64,000 nucleotides of DNA. Origin: Guptibacillus hwajinpoensis. Its GTDB lineage: Bacteria; Bacillota; Bacilli; Bacillales; Guptibacillaceae. The stretch spans positions 62,001 to 126,000 of the forward strand of contig NZ_JAIVAE010000006.1 of NCBI RefSeq assembly GCF_020171785.1, read 5' to 3'. A program made the position numbers and the translations under genes. The notes below the pieces were generated by a model. The model was not told where the DNA came from, searched no databases, and saw nothing but the letters and a program-made list of their open reading frames with translations. Below, piece by piece: positions 52,043 to 60,135 of the stretch (position 1 is the first letter of the stretch; the number at the start of each line of letters is the position of its first letter).

Positions 52043-52056
52043 TGAAGACGCTTACA
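52043..52056 (+). promoter_or_regulatory. Putative cre (CcpA) site before the second sugar ABC operon
   Basis: TGAAGACGCTTACA matches TGWAARCGYTWNCW at 13 of 14 positions. It lies directly after the direct repeats and about 64 nt before the binding-protein start. Confidence 0.6.
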
Positions 52057-52119
52057 TAATTTTGTGAGGATTTATTTTGATAGAGTAAGAGTAACAAAAG
52101 ATATGGGGGGATCGATCGT

Positions 52120-53412
52120 ATGAAGGGAAGGCTTAAATCATTTACCGGTTGGTTTTTAATTCTAGTGTTAGCTCTGGTACCACTCTCTGCTTGTTCGAGT
52201 TCTGGGGAAACAAACGGCAATAGCGAGTCAAATAATGAAGAAACACTTGATATTTTCAGCTGGTGGACAGGTGCTGGGGAAGAAGATGGATTGAATGCGC
52301 TTATTGATTTATTTAAAGAAGAATACCCTGATATTGAAGTGGAAAATGCGGCCGTTGCTGGCGGAGCAGGAACGAATGCAAAGGCAGTACTTGCAAGTCG
52401 CATGCAGGGTGATGATCCTCCTGCAACGTTTCAAGTTCATGGTGGTTCTGAGTTAAATGACGGTTGGGTTGCAGCGGGAAAAATGGAAACGCTTAACGAT
52501 CTTTACGAGTCGGAAGGTTGGGAAGATAAGTTTCCAGAAGATTTAGTTGATCTTGTTAGTAAAGACGGGGATATTTACTCCGTTCCAGTGAATATACATC
52601 GTGGAAACGTTCTCTGGTATAACACGAGCGTTTTCGAAGAAAATGGCGTTGAGCCGCCGACTACATTCGAAGAGTTTTTTACTGCAGCGGACCAGCTACA
52701 GGAAGCTGGCGTTACACCGCTTGCCCTAGGTGACAAAGAGCCCTGGACAGCAACGCATCTCTTTGAAACAGCGCTCCTTGGAACGCTTGGTGCGGATGAT
52801 TACAAAAAGCTTTTTACTGGGGAACTATCATTTAATGATCCAAAAGTAAAAGAAGCCACTGAGAATTTCAAAAAAATGCTGAGCTACGTAAACGAAGACC
52901 ATAGCTCTCGTAACTGGCAAGATGCTTCTCAGCTCGTCGCAGATGGAGAAGCCGCGATGAACGTCATGGGAGATTGGGCGAAGGGTTACTTTGTGAATGA
53001 TCTTAATTTGAAGGTGAAAGAGGACTTTGGTTGGGTGGCAACGCCAGGTACTGAAGAGATGTTTATGGTAATTACGGATACGTTTGGTTTGCCAAAGGGT
53101 GTAGCAAATCCTGAAGACGTTAAGAAATTCTTATCTGTTCTTGGCTCTGTTGAAGGGCAGGATGCATTTAATCCATTAAAAGGTTCCATTCCAGCTCGTG
53201 TAGATGCTGATCTATCAAACTATGATGAATATGGAAAAGAAACGATTGAAGATTTCAAGAGTGCAAGTCTCGCACCGAGTCTTGCGCACGGATCAGCTGC
53301 ACCTGAAGGTTTTGTTACGAAAGTAAACCAGGCGATTAATATTTTTGTAACGCAACAAGATGTTGATCAATTAATTGGTTCCCTTGAAGATGCTTCGGGT
53401 GATCTTAAGTAA
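52120..53412 (+). CDS. Sugar ABC transporter substrate-binding lipoprotein
   Basis: 430 residues. The lipoprotein signal peptide has lipobox LSAC, after which the mature protein starts CSSSGETNG. The binding domain belongs to the extracellular solute-binding family (LDIFSWWTGAGEEDGLNALIDLF; FQVHGGSELNDGWV; YSVPVNIHRGNVLWYNTSVFEENG, abridged; VADGEAAMNVMGDWAKGYF). The early part and IHRGNVLWYN resemble glucose/mannose-type binding proteins. It begins a three-gene importer operon and is followed by a hairpin that separates it from the permeases. Sugar specificity is not deducible. Confidence 0.93.
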   Translation: MKGRLKSFTGWFLILVLALVPLSACSSSGETNGNSESNNEETLDIFSWWTGAGEEDGLNALIDLFKEEYPDIEVENAAVAGGAGTNAKAVLASRMQGDDPPATFQVHGGSELNDGWVAAGKMETLNDLYESEGWEDKFPEDLVDLVSKDGDIYSVPVNIHRGNVLWYNTSVFEENGVEPPTTFEEFFTAADQLQEAGVTPLALGDKEPWTATHLFETALLGTLGADDYKKLFTGELSFNDPKVKEATENFKKMLSYVNEDHSSRNWQDASQLVADGEAAMNVMGDWAKGYFVNDLNLKVKEDFGWVATPGTEEMFMVITDTFGLPKGVANPEDVKKFLSVLGSVEGQDAFNPLKGSIPARVDADLSNYDEYGKETIEDFKSASLAPSLAHGSAAPEGFVTKVNQAINIFVTQQDVDQLIGSLEDASGDLK

Positions 53413-53419
53413 ATTGAGC

Positions 53420-53449
53420 AAGGGAGAAGAATGGCTCTTCTCCCTTTTT
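53420..53449 (+). terminator. Partial terminator between binding protein and permeases
   Basis: Perfect 11-bp stem AAGGGAGAAGA / TCTTCTCCCTT, loop ATGGC, followed by TTT. The permease genes have no other promoter, so it probably acts as an attenuator that sets a high ratio of binding protein to permease. Confidence 0.75.
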
Positions 53450-53469
53450 GAATGGTAAGGGGGATGATG

Positions 53470-54429
53470 ATGAAGACAGAAACTGAGATGAGATCGGTCA
53501 CTGTATCAACGCGAAAAAAACGGTCGCTTACAAAAGATCACATGCTTGCGATTGGCTTTCTTATTCCATCGATTCTTTTAGTTGGTGTTTTCGTTTATGG
53601 CTTTATCGGATGGACCGGCTACGTATCATTAAGCAATTGGAATTCGCTTGTCCCAGATTTTTCTTTTGTCGGATTGAAAAATTATCTTTATCTGTTTAGT
53701 GATTTTCGCTTTCAAGCTGACTTGCGAAATACCTTCTTTTTTACAATTATATTTATTTTAGCGGTGATCGTGGTGGGTCAGTTTCTGGCTGTTCTTTTAG
53801 ACCAAAAGATCCAGCAAGAGTCGCTGTTTCGAAACATTTTTTTCTTTCCAATGGCGCTTTCTTTTGTCGTCACAGGGGTGGTCTGGCAGTGGCTATTGAA
53901 TCCTTCCACAGGGGTGAATTTGTTCCTTGCAAAGCTCGGTCTTGATTCAAAGTGGTATACGGATACAACGATTTTCCCTGCGATTGGATGGGGGAAAATC
54001 GAATTTGGTATCCCGATTGCAATGATTGCGGTTGTCATCGCGGCCGTCTGGCAAATGACCGGTTTTTCAGTAGCTATGTATCTTGCCGGTTTAAGAGGTG
54101 TTCCGGAAGAAGTAAGGGAAGCGGCTCGGATGGATGGTGCAAATGAGTTTCAGGTGTATTGGAAAATTATTATGCCAATTCTTCGTCCAATTACTGTTAG
54201 CGTGATTATTATTATGGCGCACATTTCGCTTAAAATTTTCGATTTAATTTATGCGATGACGGGGCCGGGTGCAAACTTTGTCACAGACGTACCTGGTGTG
54301 TATATGTATGAAACGACGTTCAGAGGAAATTATTACGCGAACGGCGCAGCGATTGCTGTCGTCATGCTTTTAGCGGTTGCGATCTTTATCGTTCCTTACC
54401 TCTGGTCGAGTCGGAAGGGGGAAGCCTAG
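53470..54429 (+). CDS. Sugar ABC transporter permease, MalF-type
   Basis: 319 residues from the third of three tandem ATGs, which has AAGGGGG six bases upstream. Six membrane segments (first about 26-48), EAA loop VPEEVREAARMDGANEFQVYW. It works with the following permease and the lipoprotein before it. Its TAG stop shares one base with the GTG start of the next gene, so translation is coupled. Again no ATPase gene is in the operon. Confidence 0.93.
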   Translation: MKTETEMRSVTVSTRKKRSLTKDHMLAIGFLIPSILLVGVFVYGFIGWTGYVSLSNWNSLVPDFSFVGLKNYLYLFSDFRFQADLRNTFFFTIIFILAVIVVGQFLAVLLDQKIQQESLFRNIFFFPMALSFVVTGVVWQWLLNPSTGVNLFLAKLGLDSKWYTDTTIFPAIGWGKIEFGIPIAMIAVVIAAVWQMTGFSVAMYLAGLRGVPEEVREAARMDGANEFQVYWKIIMPILRPITVSVIIIMAHISLKIFDLIYAMTGPGANFVTDVPGVYMYETTFRGNYYANGAAIAVVMLLAVAIFIVPYLWSSRKGEA

Positions 54430-55250
54430 TGGCTATAAGATCGTTCACACGTCCCATTCTCTACTTTCTACTTATTGCCCTTTCTTGCTTTTACCTTATG
54501 CCGGTTTACGTGATGATTATTACGAGTTTGAAGCCGCTTGAAGAAGTGACATTAAGTCAAATGTGGCAGCTGCCAACATCTTTCGATTTTAGTAGCTATT
54601 CCGAAGCATTTACGAAGCTCGCACCGAATTTATTAAATAGTTTTTATCTTGTCATACCGGCTACGCTTCTTTCAGCTCTTTTAGGTTCACTGAACGGATA
54701 TGTTCTTTCTAAATGGAAATTCAAAGGCGCCAATACGCTGTTTACTGTCATTTTATTTGGGATGTTCATCCCTTATCAAAGTATCCTTATCCCGCTCATT
54801 CAGTTTCTGAGAGAAATTGGATTGTATAATTCGATCGCAGGACTTGTGTTTGTTCACGTTGTGTATGGCATTCCGATTACAACACTCATGTTTCGAAACT
54901 TCTATGCAAGCATTCCTGATTCAATGATTGAATCCGCGAAAATCGATGGTGCGGGATTTCTAGGGGTCTACCGTTTTATTATGATTCCCCTATCGATTAC
55001 AGGCTTTGTGGTTGTAGCGATCTGGCAGTTTACGAACATATGGAATGAATTCTTATTTGCTGTAACGATCACGACATCGGATCAGCAGCCCGTCATGGTT
55101 GCGCTACAGAATTTATCCGGAAGTCAAATTGTGCAATGGAACGTCCAAATGGCCGGAGCGCTTTTAGCCGCACTTCCTACTCTTCTCGTTTATATTTTTC
55201 TCGGAAAGTTTTTTGTGAAAGGATTACTTGCAGGGTCAGTAAAAGGATAG
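54429..55250 (+). CDS. Sugar ABC transporter permease, MalG-type
   Basis: 273 residues with six membrane segments, starting at a GTG that overlaps the previous stop by one base. The EAA loop is IPDSMIESAKIDGAGFLGVYRF, and the family C-terminus is FVKGLLAGSVKG. It completes the membrane part of the second importer. Terminator 7 nt after the stop. Confidence 0.93.
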   Translation: MAIRSFTRPILYFLLIALSCFYLMPVYVMIITSLKPLEEVTLSQMWQLPTSFDFSSYSEAFTKLAPNLLNSFYLVIPATLLSALLGSLNGYVLSKWKFKGANTLFTVILFGMFIPYQSILIPLIQFLREIGLYNSIAGLVFVHVVYGIPITTLMFRNFYASIPDSMIESAKIDGAGFLGVYRFIMIPLSITGFVVVAIWQFTNIWNEFLFAVTITTSDQQPVMVALQNLSGSQIVQWNVQMAGALLAALPTLLVYIFLGKFFVKGLLAGSVKG

Positions 55251-55256
55251 CGACTG

Positions 55257-55283
55257 AAAGAGCAGCTTATGCTGTTCTTTTTT
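55257..55283 (+). terminator. Terminator of the second sugar ABC operon
   Basis: Stem AAAGAGCAGC / GCTGTTCTTT with one G-T pair, loop TTAT, then TTTGTTG. Confidence 0.85.
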
Positions 55284-55342
55284 GTTGTCAAAACAGAAGT
55301 TCTTTCTACAAATAGAGGAATTTCGCCTTTTTATCTAAAAAT

Positions 55343-55372
55343 TTGTTAGAATAGTTAGAAAAATGTTAAAAT
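55343..55372 (+). promoter_or_regulatory. Promoter of the ATP-grasp operon
   Basis: TTGTTA and TAAAAT separated by 18 nt, 38 nt before the ATG at 55410. Confidence 0.5.
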
Positions 55373-55409
55373 TAATATGTGAACGTACTTAAATGGAGGG
55401 GGAGTGCCG

Positions 55410-56855
55410 ATGTTTCATTCTTATCATGTAGATGGTTACTTTGACGAAATGCTTCAGAAAGGCAAGGAGCCGAGAGGACATTGCAAACCGTTCCATGAAA
55501 AATTAAACGAAGTAGCGCCTGAAGAATTGCAATCGCGCTATGAGTTGGCGCAGAGTGATTTTCTCAGGCAGGGCATAACATTTACAGTTTATAGTGATAA
55601 CGAAGGAACGGAACGAACGATGCCGTTTGATTTTGTTCCAAAAATTATTCCTCCAGATGAATGGCAGGAGCTTGAGCGTGGCCTCATGCAGCGCTTCGAT
55701 GCTTTGAATGCATTTTTAGATGATGTCTATCACGAACAACACATCCTAAAAGACGGCATTATTCCACGTGATCTCGTCGTGAATTGTCAGCATTTCTTTC
55801 AGCAAGTAGCAGGGATCGATCTTCCAAGAAGGCAGCACATTTTTATGGCGGGCATTGATTTAATTCGAGACGATAACGGCGAGTATCGCGTTTTAGAAGA
55901 TAACCTTCGGAACCCCTCGGGCCTCTCCTATGTTTTTCAAAATCGTTATGTCATGAGAAAAGTGTATCCTGAATTTTTTAATCAATATTCTGTTCAGTCT
56001 CTTGAACAGCAGTTTTCCTATCTTCATTCCGCTATGGCTTCACTTGCTCCAGAAGGCAGTTCATCACCGACCATTGTCCTATTAACACCTGGCGTTCATA
56101 ATTCAGCTTACTATGATCATTCTTTTATCGCTCAGCGAACTGGTATTGAGCTTGTTGAGGGAAGAGATCTTGTTGTAAGGGAACGACAAGTCTATATGAA
56201 AACCGCTCGAGGGTTAAAAAAAGTGGATGTTATTTATCGACGGATCGATGATGAGTTTCTGGATCCACTTGAATTTCGTGAAGATTCCTTACTTGGCGTG
56301 CCAGGCTTGATCGACGTCTACCGTGCAGGAAATGTATCGATTTTAAATGGAATTGGCAACGGGGTTGCTGATGATAAAGCGATCTATCATTTTGTCCCTG
56401 ACATGATTCGTTATTACTTAAAGGAAGAGCCACTAGTCAAAAATGTTGATACATATCTTTTACGATATGACGATCAGCTAGAATATGTCCTTGATCATTT
56501 GTCAGAGCTAGTCGTAAAACATACGAACGCTTCAGGTGGCTACAATATGCTAATTGGCCCTCATGCTTCTGAGGAAGAGATTGAAGCCTATCGACAACAA
56601 ATTCTTAAAAACCCATCTGAATTTATCGCTCAGCCAACAATCAAGCTATCTCGCTTGCCGGCTTTTAAAGAAGACCGCTTTGCCGCTTGTCACGTTGACC
56701 TTCGCGTTTTTATTTTTGGAGGAGAAAAGACGCACGTTTTCCCAGGAGGTTTAACACGTGTCGCGCTAAAAGAAGGTTCCCTTGTCGTCAATTCGTCACA
56801 AGGTGGAGGCGCGAAAGATACATGGGTGCTTGAAGAAAATCCAGTACATATTTAG
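55410..56855 (+). CDS. Circularly permuted ATP-grasp protein (DUF404/DUF407 type)
   Basis: 481 residues. Conserved blocks are FDFVPKIIPPDEWQELERGL, GIDLIRDDNGEYRVLEDNLRNPSG, YRRIDDEFLDPL, and the C-terminal TRVALKEGSLVVNSSQGGGAKDTW (abridged), all marks of the circularly permuted ATP-grasp family. Such enzymes are predicted to form an amide or peptide bond with ATP; the substrate is unknown. ATG 55410 follows GGAGGGGGAG. It leads a three-gene operon with an alpha-E protein and a transglutaminase-like protein, a set conserved across many bacteria. Confidence 0.9.
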   Translation: MFHSYHVDGYFDEMLQKGKEPRGHCKPFHEKLNEVAPEELQSRYELAQSDFLRQGITFTVYSDNEGTERTMPFDFVPKIIPPDEWQELERGLMQRFDALNAFLDDVYHEQHILKDGIIPRDLVVNCQHFFQQVAGIDLPRRQHIFMAGIDLIRDDNGEYRVLEDNLRNPSGLSYVFQNRYVMRKVYPEFFNQYSVQSLEQQFSYLHSAMASLAPEGSSSPTIVLLTPGVHNSAYYDHSFIAQRTGIELVEGRDLVVRERQVYMKTARGLKKVDVIYRRIDDEFLDPLEFREDSLLGVPGLIDVYRAGNVSILNGIGNGVADDKAIYHFVPDMIRYYLKEEPLVKNVDTYLLRYDDQLEYVLDHLSELVVKHTNASGGYNMLIGPHASEEEIEAYRQQILKNPSEFIAQPTIKLSRLPAFKEDRFAACHVDLRVFIFGGEKTHVFPGGLTRVALKEGSLVVNSSQGGGAKDTWVLEENPVHI

Positions 56856-56875
56856 AAGAGGGGGGAGCACTTTCG

Positions 56876-57841
56876 ATGCTAAGCAGAGTAGCTGATTCAT
56901 TGTATTGGTTAGCCAGGAATGTGGAGAGAGCAGAAAATAATTCGCGATTAATAGCAGTAAAGTTAACGAGCCGTCTTGAAAATGCTAATCCGATTGATGA
57001 AACGAATCAAAACTGGTACGAGCTCATTGAAATTAGCGGTTTTCAAGAGGTGTTTGATGAAGAATATCAACATCCAATCGATCGAAATGTGATGGACTTT
57101 TTATTGTTCTCATTAAAAAATCCAAATTCTATTCTAAATACCATTACGATCGCAAGAGAAAATGCTAGAGCCGTTCGAGAAATTATTCCGAATGAATTAT
57201 GGGAGAGCATCAATTCGTTTTATTTAAAATTAAAGAAGCAGAGTCATACCCCCTGGACAATGGAAGAAATTAGTGACATTTGTGAGTTTGTAAAAAAGGA
57301 TTCTCTTCTCTTTCAAGGAATTGTTGAAGCAACAATGCCACGAGGGGATGCTTACCTTTTCATGGAAATGGGTAAACACCTGGAAAGGGCTGAAAAAGCC
57401 GCTCGCATCCTAGATGTGTATTATCATAAAAATTTAGAGTGCTATCAGAATAAAGAAATTGTCGAGTATCATCATTGGTGGTCTGTTCTTCAGTCAGTCA
57501 GTGGACACGAAGCTTATATTAAAACGTATCGTCCGTTAATTAAAAGTCGGAATGTAGCTGAGTTCTTCATTCTAAATGCTGAGTTTCCTAGGTCAATGAT
57601 GTACTGTATCCAAAAAGTACGTAACGCCTTCGTAGCGCTCGAAGATGGTCATGTTGAACATTATTCAGAGTCACTTGCACAGGAGCTCGAACATCTTTCC
57701 AATGATCTTTACGATTTTTCGATTGAAGAAATTCTCAATCAAGGTGCCCATGCGTTTCTTCAAAGTTTTCAACACCGCTGTATGACGATTGGCATGCACA
57801 TTACGAAAACCTATTATCTGGGGGAAGTTGTGATACCATGA
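56876..57841 (+). CDS. Alpha-E domain protein (DUF403)
   Basis: 321 residues, all-helical. The family start is MLSRVADSLYWLARNVERAEN, and ARENARAVREIIPNELWESIN and FLILNAEFPRSMMYC (from EFFILNAEFPRSMMYC) follow. Its biochemical role is unknown; it always travels with the circularly permuted ATP-grasp protein. GAGGGGGGAG lies 8 nt before the ATG. The stop overlaps the next start by 4 nt. Confidence 0.9.
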   Translation: MLSRVADSLYWLARNVERAENNSRLIAVKLTSRLENANPIDETNQNWYELIEISGFQEVFDEEYQHPIDRNVMDFLLFSLKNPNSILNTITIARENARAVREIIPNELWESINSFYLKLKKQSHTPWTMEEISDICEFVKKDSLLFQGIVEATMPRGDAYLFMEMGKHLERAEKAARILDVYYHKNLECYQNKEIVEYHHWWSVLQSVSGHEAYIKTYRPLIKSRNVAEFFILNAEFPRSMMYCIQKVRNAFVALEDGHVEHYSESLAQELEHLSNDLYDFSIEEILNQGAHAFLQSFQHRCMTIGMHITKTYYLGEVVIP

Positions 57842-58704
57842 AATACGAAGTTACCCAAACGAACACTTATGAATATGAGTTGCCAGTAAGGCAGAGCATC
57901 AATCAGTTCAGATTGCGTCCGCTGCATGATGTGCAACAAACGCTTCATGACTACCAAGTCCGTATCCAACCTGAAAGCAAGACTTATGGTCATACCGATT
58001 ATTGGGGGAACTATGTCGAGACGTTCTATCTTTGGGGCGAGCATCAAGATCTTGAAATTGAAACCGTTTCAACGGTTGAAGTGCATCCGCTAGCCTTAGA
58101 TGTTACGTTACCATTGACAGATCAGCAGCGAACGGAACTTCACTCAGATTCATTTAAACAGGCGTATACCGAATATATGATTGAGACGGATTATACGACG
58201 ATATCAAAGCATGTAATGGAAGAAGAAACGCGAGAACTCTGGGCAAATGCGCAAGATGAGCTTGATTTTGCAGTGAAGTTAAATGAACATATTTACAACA
58301 CAATGGAGTATGTGTCTGGAGCAACGAACGTAGAGACAACAGCTGAGAAAATCTTAACTCATCGTACGGGCGTTTGTCAGGATTACACCCATTTAATGCT
58401 TGCTCTTTGCCGGCACCGTGGGATTCCAGCACGCTATGTGAGCGGATACATTTACATTGGAGAAAACTCCGCTTATCGTGGCGATGCAGCAACTCACGCC
58501 TGGCTTGAGGTGAAAGTTCCGGGGTTAGCCTGGATTGGACTCGATCCAACGAATAATGCGATTGCTAGAGAGCAGCATATTCGTATAGCAGTCGGACGAG
58601 ACTATCGCGATATTTCTCCGTTAAAAGGGGTTTATATCGGCGGTGCTCAAACGCTTAACGTAAGTGTCGGAGTGAAAAATTTAGAAGAGCGGGTCAGCGG
58701 GTAA
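57838..58704 (+). CDS. Transglutaminase-like cysteine protease/amidase family protein
   Basis: 288 residues. An N-terminal beta domain typical of the family (QTNTYEYELPVRQSINQFRLRP) is followed by a transglutaminase core. Catalytic C180 is in TGVCQDYTH, H220 in DAATHAWLEV and D236 in GLDPTNN; all three are intact. It is translationally coupled to the alpha-E gene. It may cleave or transfer amide bonds in the product of the ATP-grasp enzyme. No signal peptide, so the system acts inside the cell. Confidence 0.91.
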   Translation: MKYEVTQTNTYEYELPVRQSINQFRLRPLHDVQQTLHDYQVRIQPESKTYGHTDYWGNYVETFYLWGEHQDLEIETVSTVEVHPLALDVTLPLTDQQRTELHSDSFKQAYTEYMIETDYTTISKHVMEEETRELWANAQDELDFAVKLNEHIYNTMEYVSGATNVETTAEKILTHRTGVCQDYTHLMLALCRHRGIPARYVSGYIYIGENSAYRGDAATHAWLEVKVPGLAWIGLDPTNNAIAREQHIRIAVGRDYRDISPLKGVYIGGAQTLNVSVGVKNLEERVSG

Positions 58705-58722
58705 GAAGCTGCCCGTTTTTTT
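58690..58722 (+). terminator. Terminator of the ATP-grasp operon
   Basis: CGGG(T)CAGC / GCTGCCCG followed by seven T. The left arm overlaps the last codons of the gene. Confidence 0.82.
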
Positions 58723-58802
58723 ATGATAATGACATTCTTTTGAGAAGAAGCATTCAAGTAAGAAAGTGTGACGCTAAACTTATAGAAAAGAGGCGTAAAT
58801 AG

Positions 58803-59996
58803 ATGATTATTTCACCTCCACTTGCTCAATCAATTGTAGAGGAAACAGAAGGAATCATTAGTCGTAACATTAATTTTATGGACGGCGAAGGAAAGATTAT
58901 TGCCAGTACGGACCCAAATCGTATTGGGCACTTTCATGAAGGAGCCTACAATGTTTTGCAACAGCAAAGAAGTTTAGTGATCGAAGAGGATAATGAGTTA
59001 GAAGGGACAAGAAAAGGAATAAATTTACCCGTTTTCTTGCATGACCAGATTATTGGTGTGATCGGCATTACTGGAGAACCTGAAGAAATCAAGCAGATGG
59101 GTGAGGTTATTCAAAAAATGACTGAGATTCTTGTTAAGGAAGCCTATCTGGATGAGCAACTTGAGCTAGAAGATCGAGCAAAAGAAGCGTTTATTGATGA
59201 ATGGATTGATGGTAAGTGGGACAACGATAAATTATTTGCCTCAAGAGGCTGGATTCTTGGCATTAATGTTCACATCCCAAGAGTGGCAGTTATTCTTGAT
59301 ATGATTGGAATGAATGATTTAATATATGAAAAGCTATCAAGCTATCAAGCTGATGTTAAAGGAGAACTTGAGATTCAACGTTTTCGTCGTGCTATTCTTC
59401 AGGAAATTCAATCGAGGTTCCCACCTAATAGTCAGCATGTGATTATCCCAACAGGAAGTACTCGATATACACTGTTACTTTCTGTTAATGATCAGGTTCC
59501 TGAATCGAATCGTAAGCGTAAGATTCAATTTCGTTTGGAACAAATCCAACAGGCGATTGAATCAACTTATCCTTTTACAATGGCAGCCGGTATTGGAAGG
59601 ATGTATAACACGCCAAGAGAAATTTCAAAATCTGTACAAGAATCAGAGAAAGCCTTGCTTCATTCCCGAAAGCAAAGTAATTTATTTTTCTATGATCAGC
59701 TAGGTATTGAATCTTTCTTGTATGATCTTTCGCCAGAAGTGAGATTAGATTTTGTTGAGCGTATTCTTCCTTTAGAAAGAGTGGAGAAAAAAGATCAATT
59801 GATTCAAACACTTGAAACATTCTACAAAGCAAACGGCTCCATCCAAAAAGCATCTAGTGAATTATTTATTCATAAGAACACTCTCCAATACCGCTTAAAG
59901 AAAATAAGTGAATGGACTGGATATGACCCACGAAACTATGAGGATTCTGTTCTTCTACAAGTGGCTCTTGCTTTTTATAAATCAAACCCTGTGTAG
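58803..59996 (+). CDS. CdaR-type sugar-diacid/glycerate-responsive regulator
   Basis: 397 residues. The N-terminal diacid-recognition domain (SPPLAQSIVEETEGIISRNINFMDGEGKIIAST, abridged; FHEGAYNVLQQQRS; GINLPVFLHDQIIGVIGITG) is followed by a middle GGDEF-like region without catalytic residues and a PucR-type helix-turn-helix (FYKANGSIQKASSELFIHKNTLQYRLKKI, abridged). In E. coli CdaR responds to glycerate-type compounds and controls glycerate kinase. Here it precedes a phosphorylase, a glycerate kinase and a symporter, so it probably activates them when glycerate appears. Confidence 0.9.
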   Translation: MIISPPLAQSIVEETEGIISRNINFMDGEGKIIASTDPNRIGHFHEGAYNVLQQQRSLVIEEDNELEGTRKGINLPVFLHDQIIGVIGITGEPEEIKQMGEVIQKMTEILVKEAYLDEQLELEDRAKEAFIDEWIDGKWDNDKLFASRGWILGINVHIPRVAVILDMIGMNDLIYEKLSSYQADVKGELEIQRFRRAILQEIQSRFPPNSQHVIIPTGSTRYTLLLSVNDQVPESNRKRKIQFRLEQIQQAIESTYPFTMAAGIGRMYNTPREISKSVQESEKALLHSRKQSNLFFYDQLGIESFLYDLSPEVRLDFVERILPLERVEKKDQLIQTLETFYKANGSIQKASSELFIHKNTLQYRLKKISEWTGYDPRNYEDSVLLQVALAFYKSNPV

Positions 59997-60019
59997 GCAC
60001 CTTCTCGAAGGTGTCTTTT
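59997..60019 (+). terminator. Terminator after the CdaR-type gene
   Basis: GCACCTTC / GAAGGTGT stem ending in CTTTTG. It separates the regulator from the catabolic operon. Confidence 0.7.
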
Positions 60020-60135
60020 GTTATGTATACCAAAACAAAAGATAAATTAGCTTTTATTTTGGTTTTTCGTAACATAGAATGCTTTCGAAACCTTTAATAC
60101 ACTAATAGTAGAATAACAACCGGGAGGCAGGACAT

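Noticed and set aside
60078-60100. GCTTTCGAAAC stretch as a cre site before the phosphorylase gene
   Set aside because: It matches only the central CG and few flanking positions of the cre consensus.
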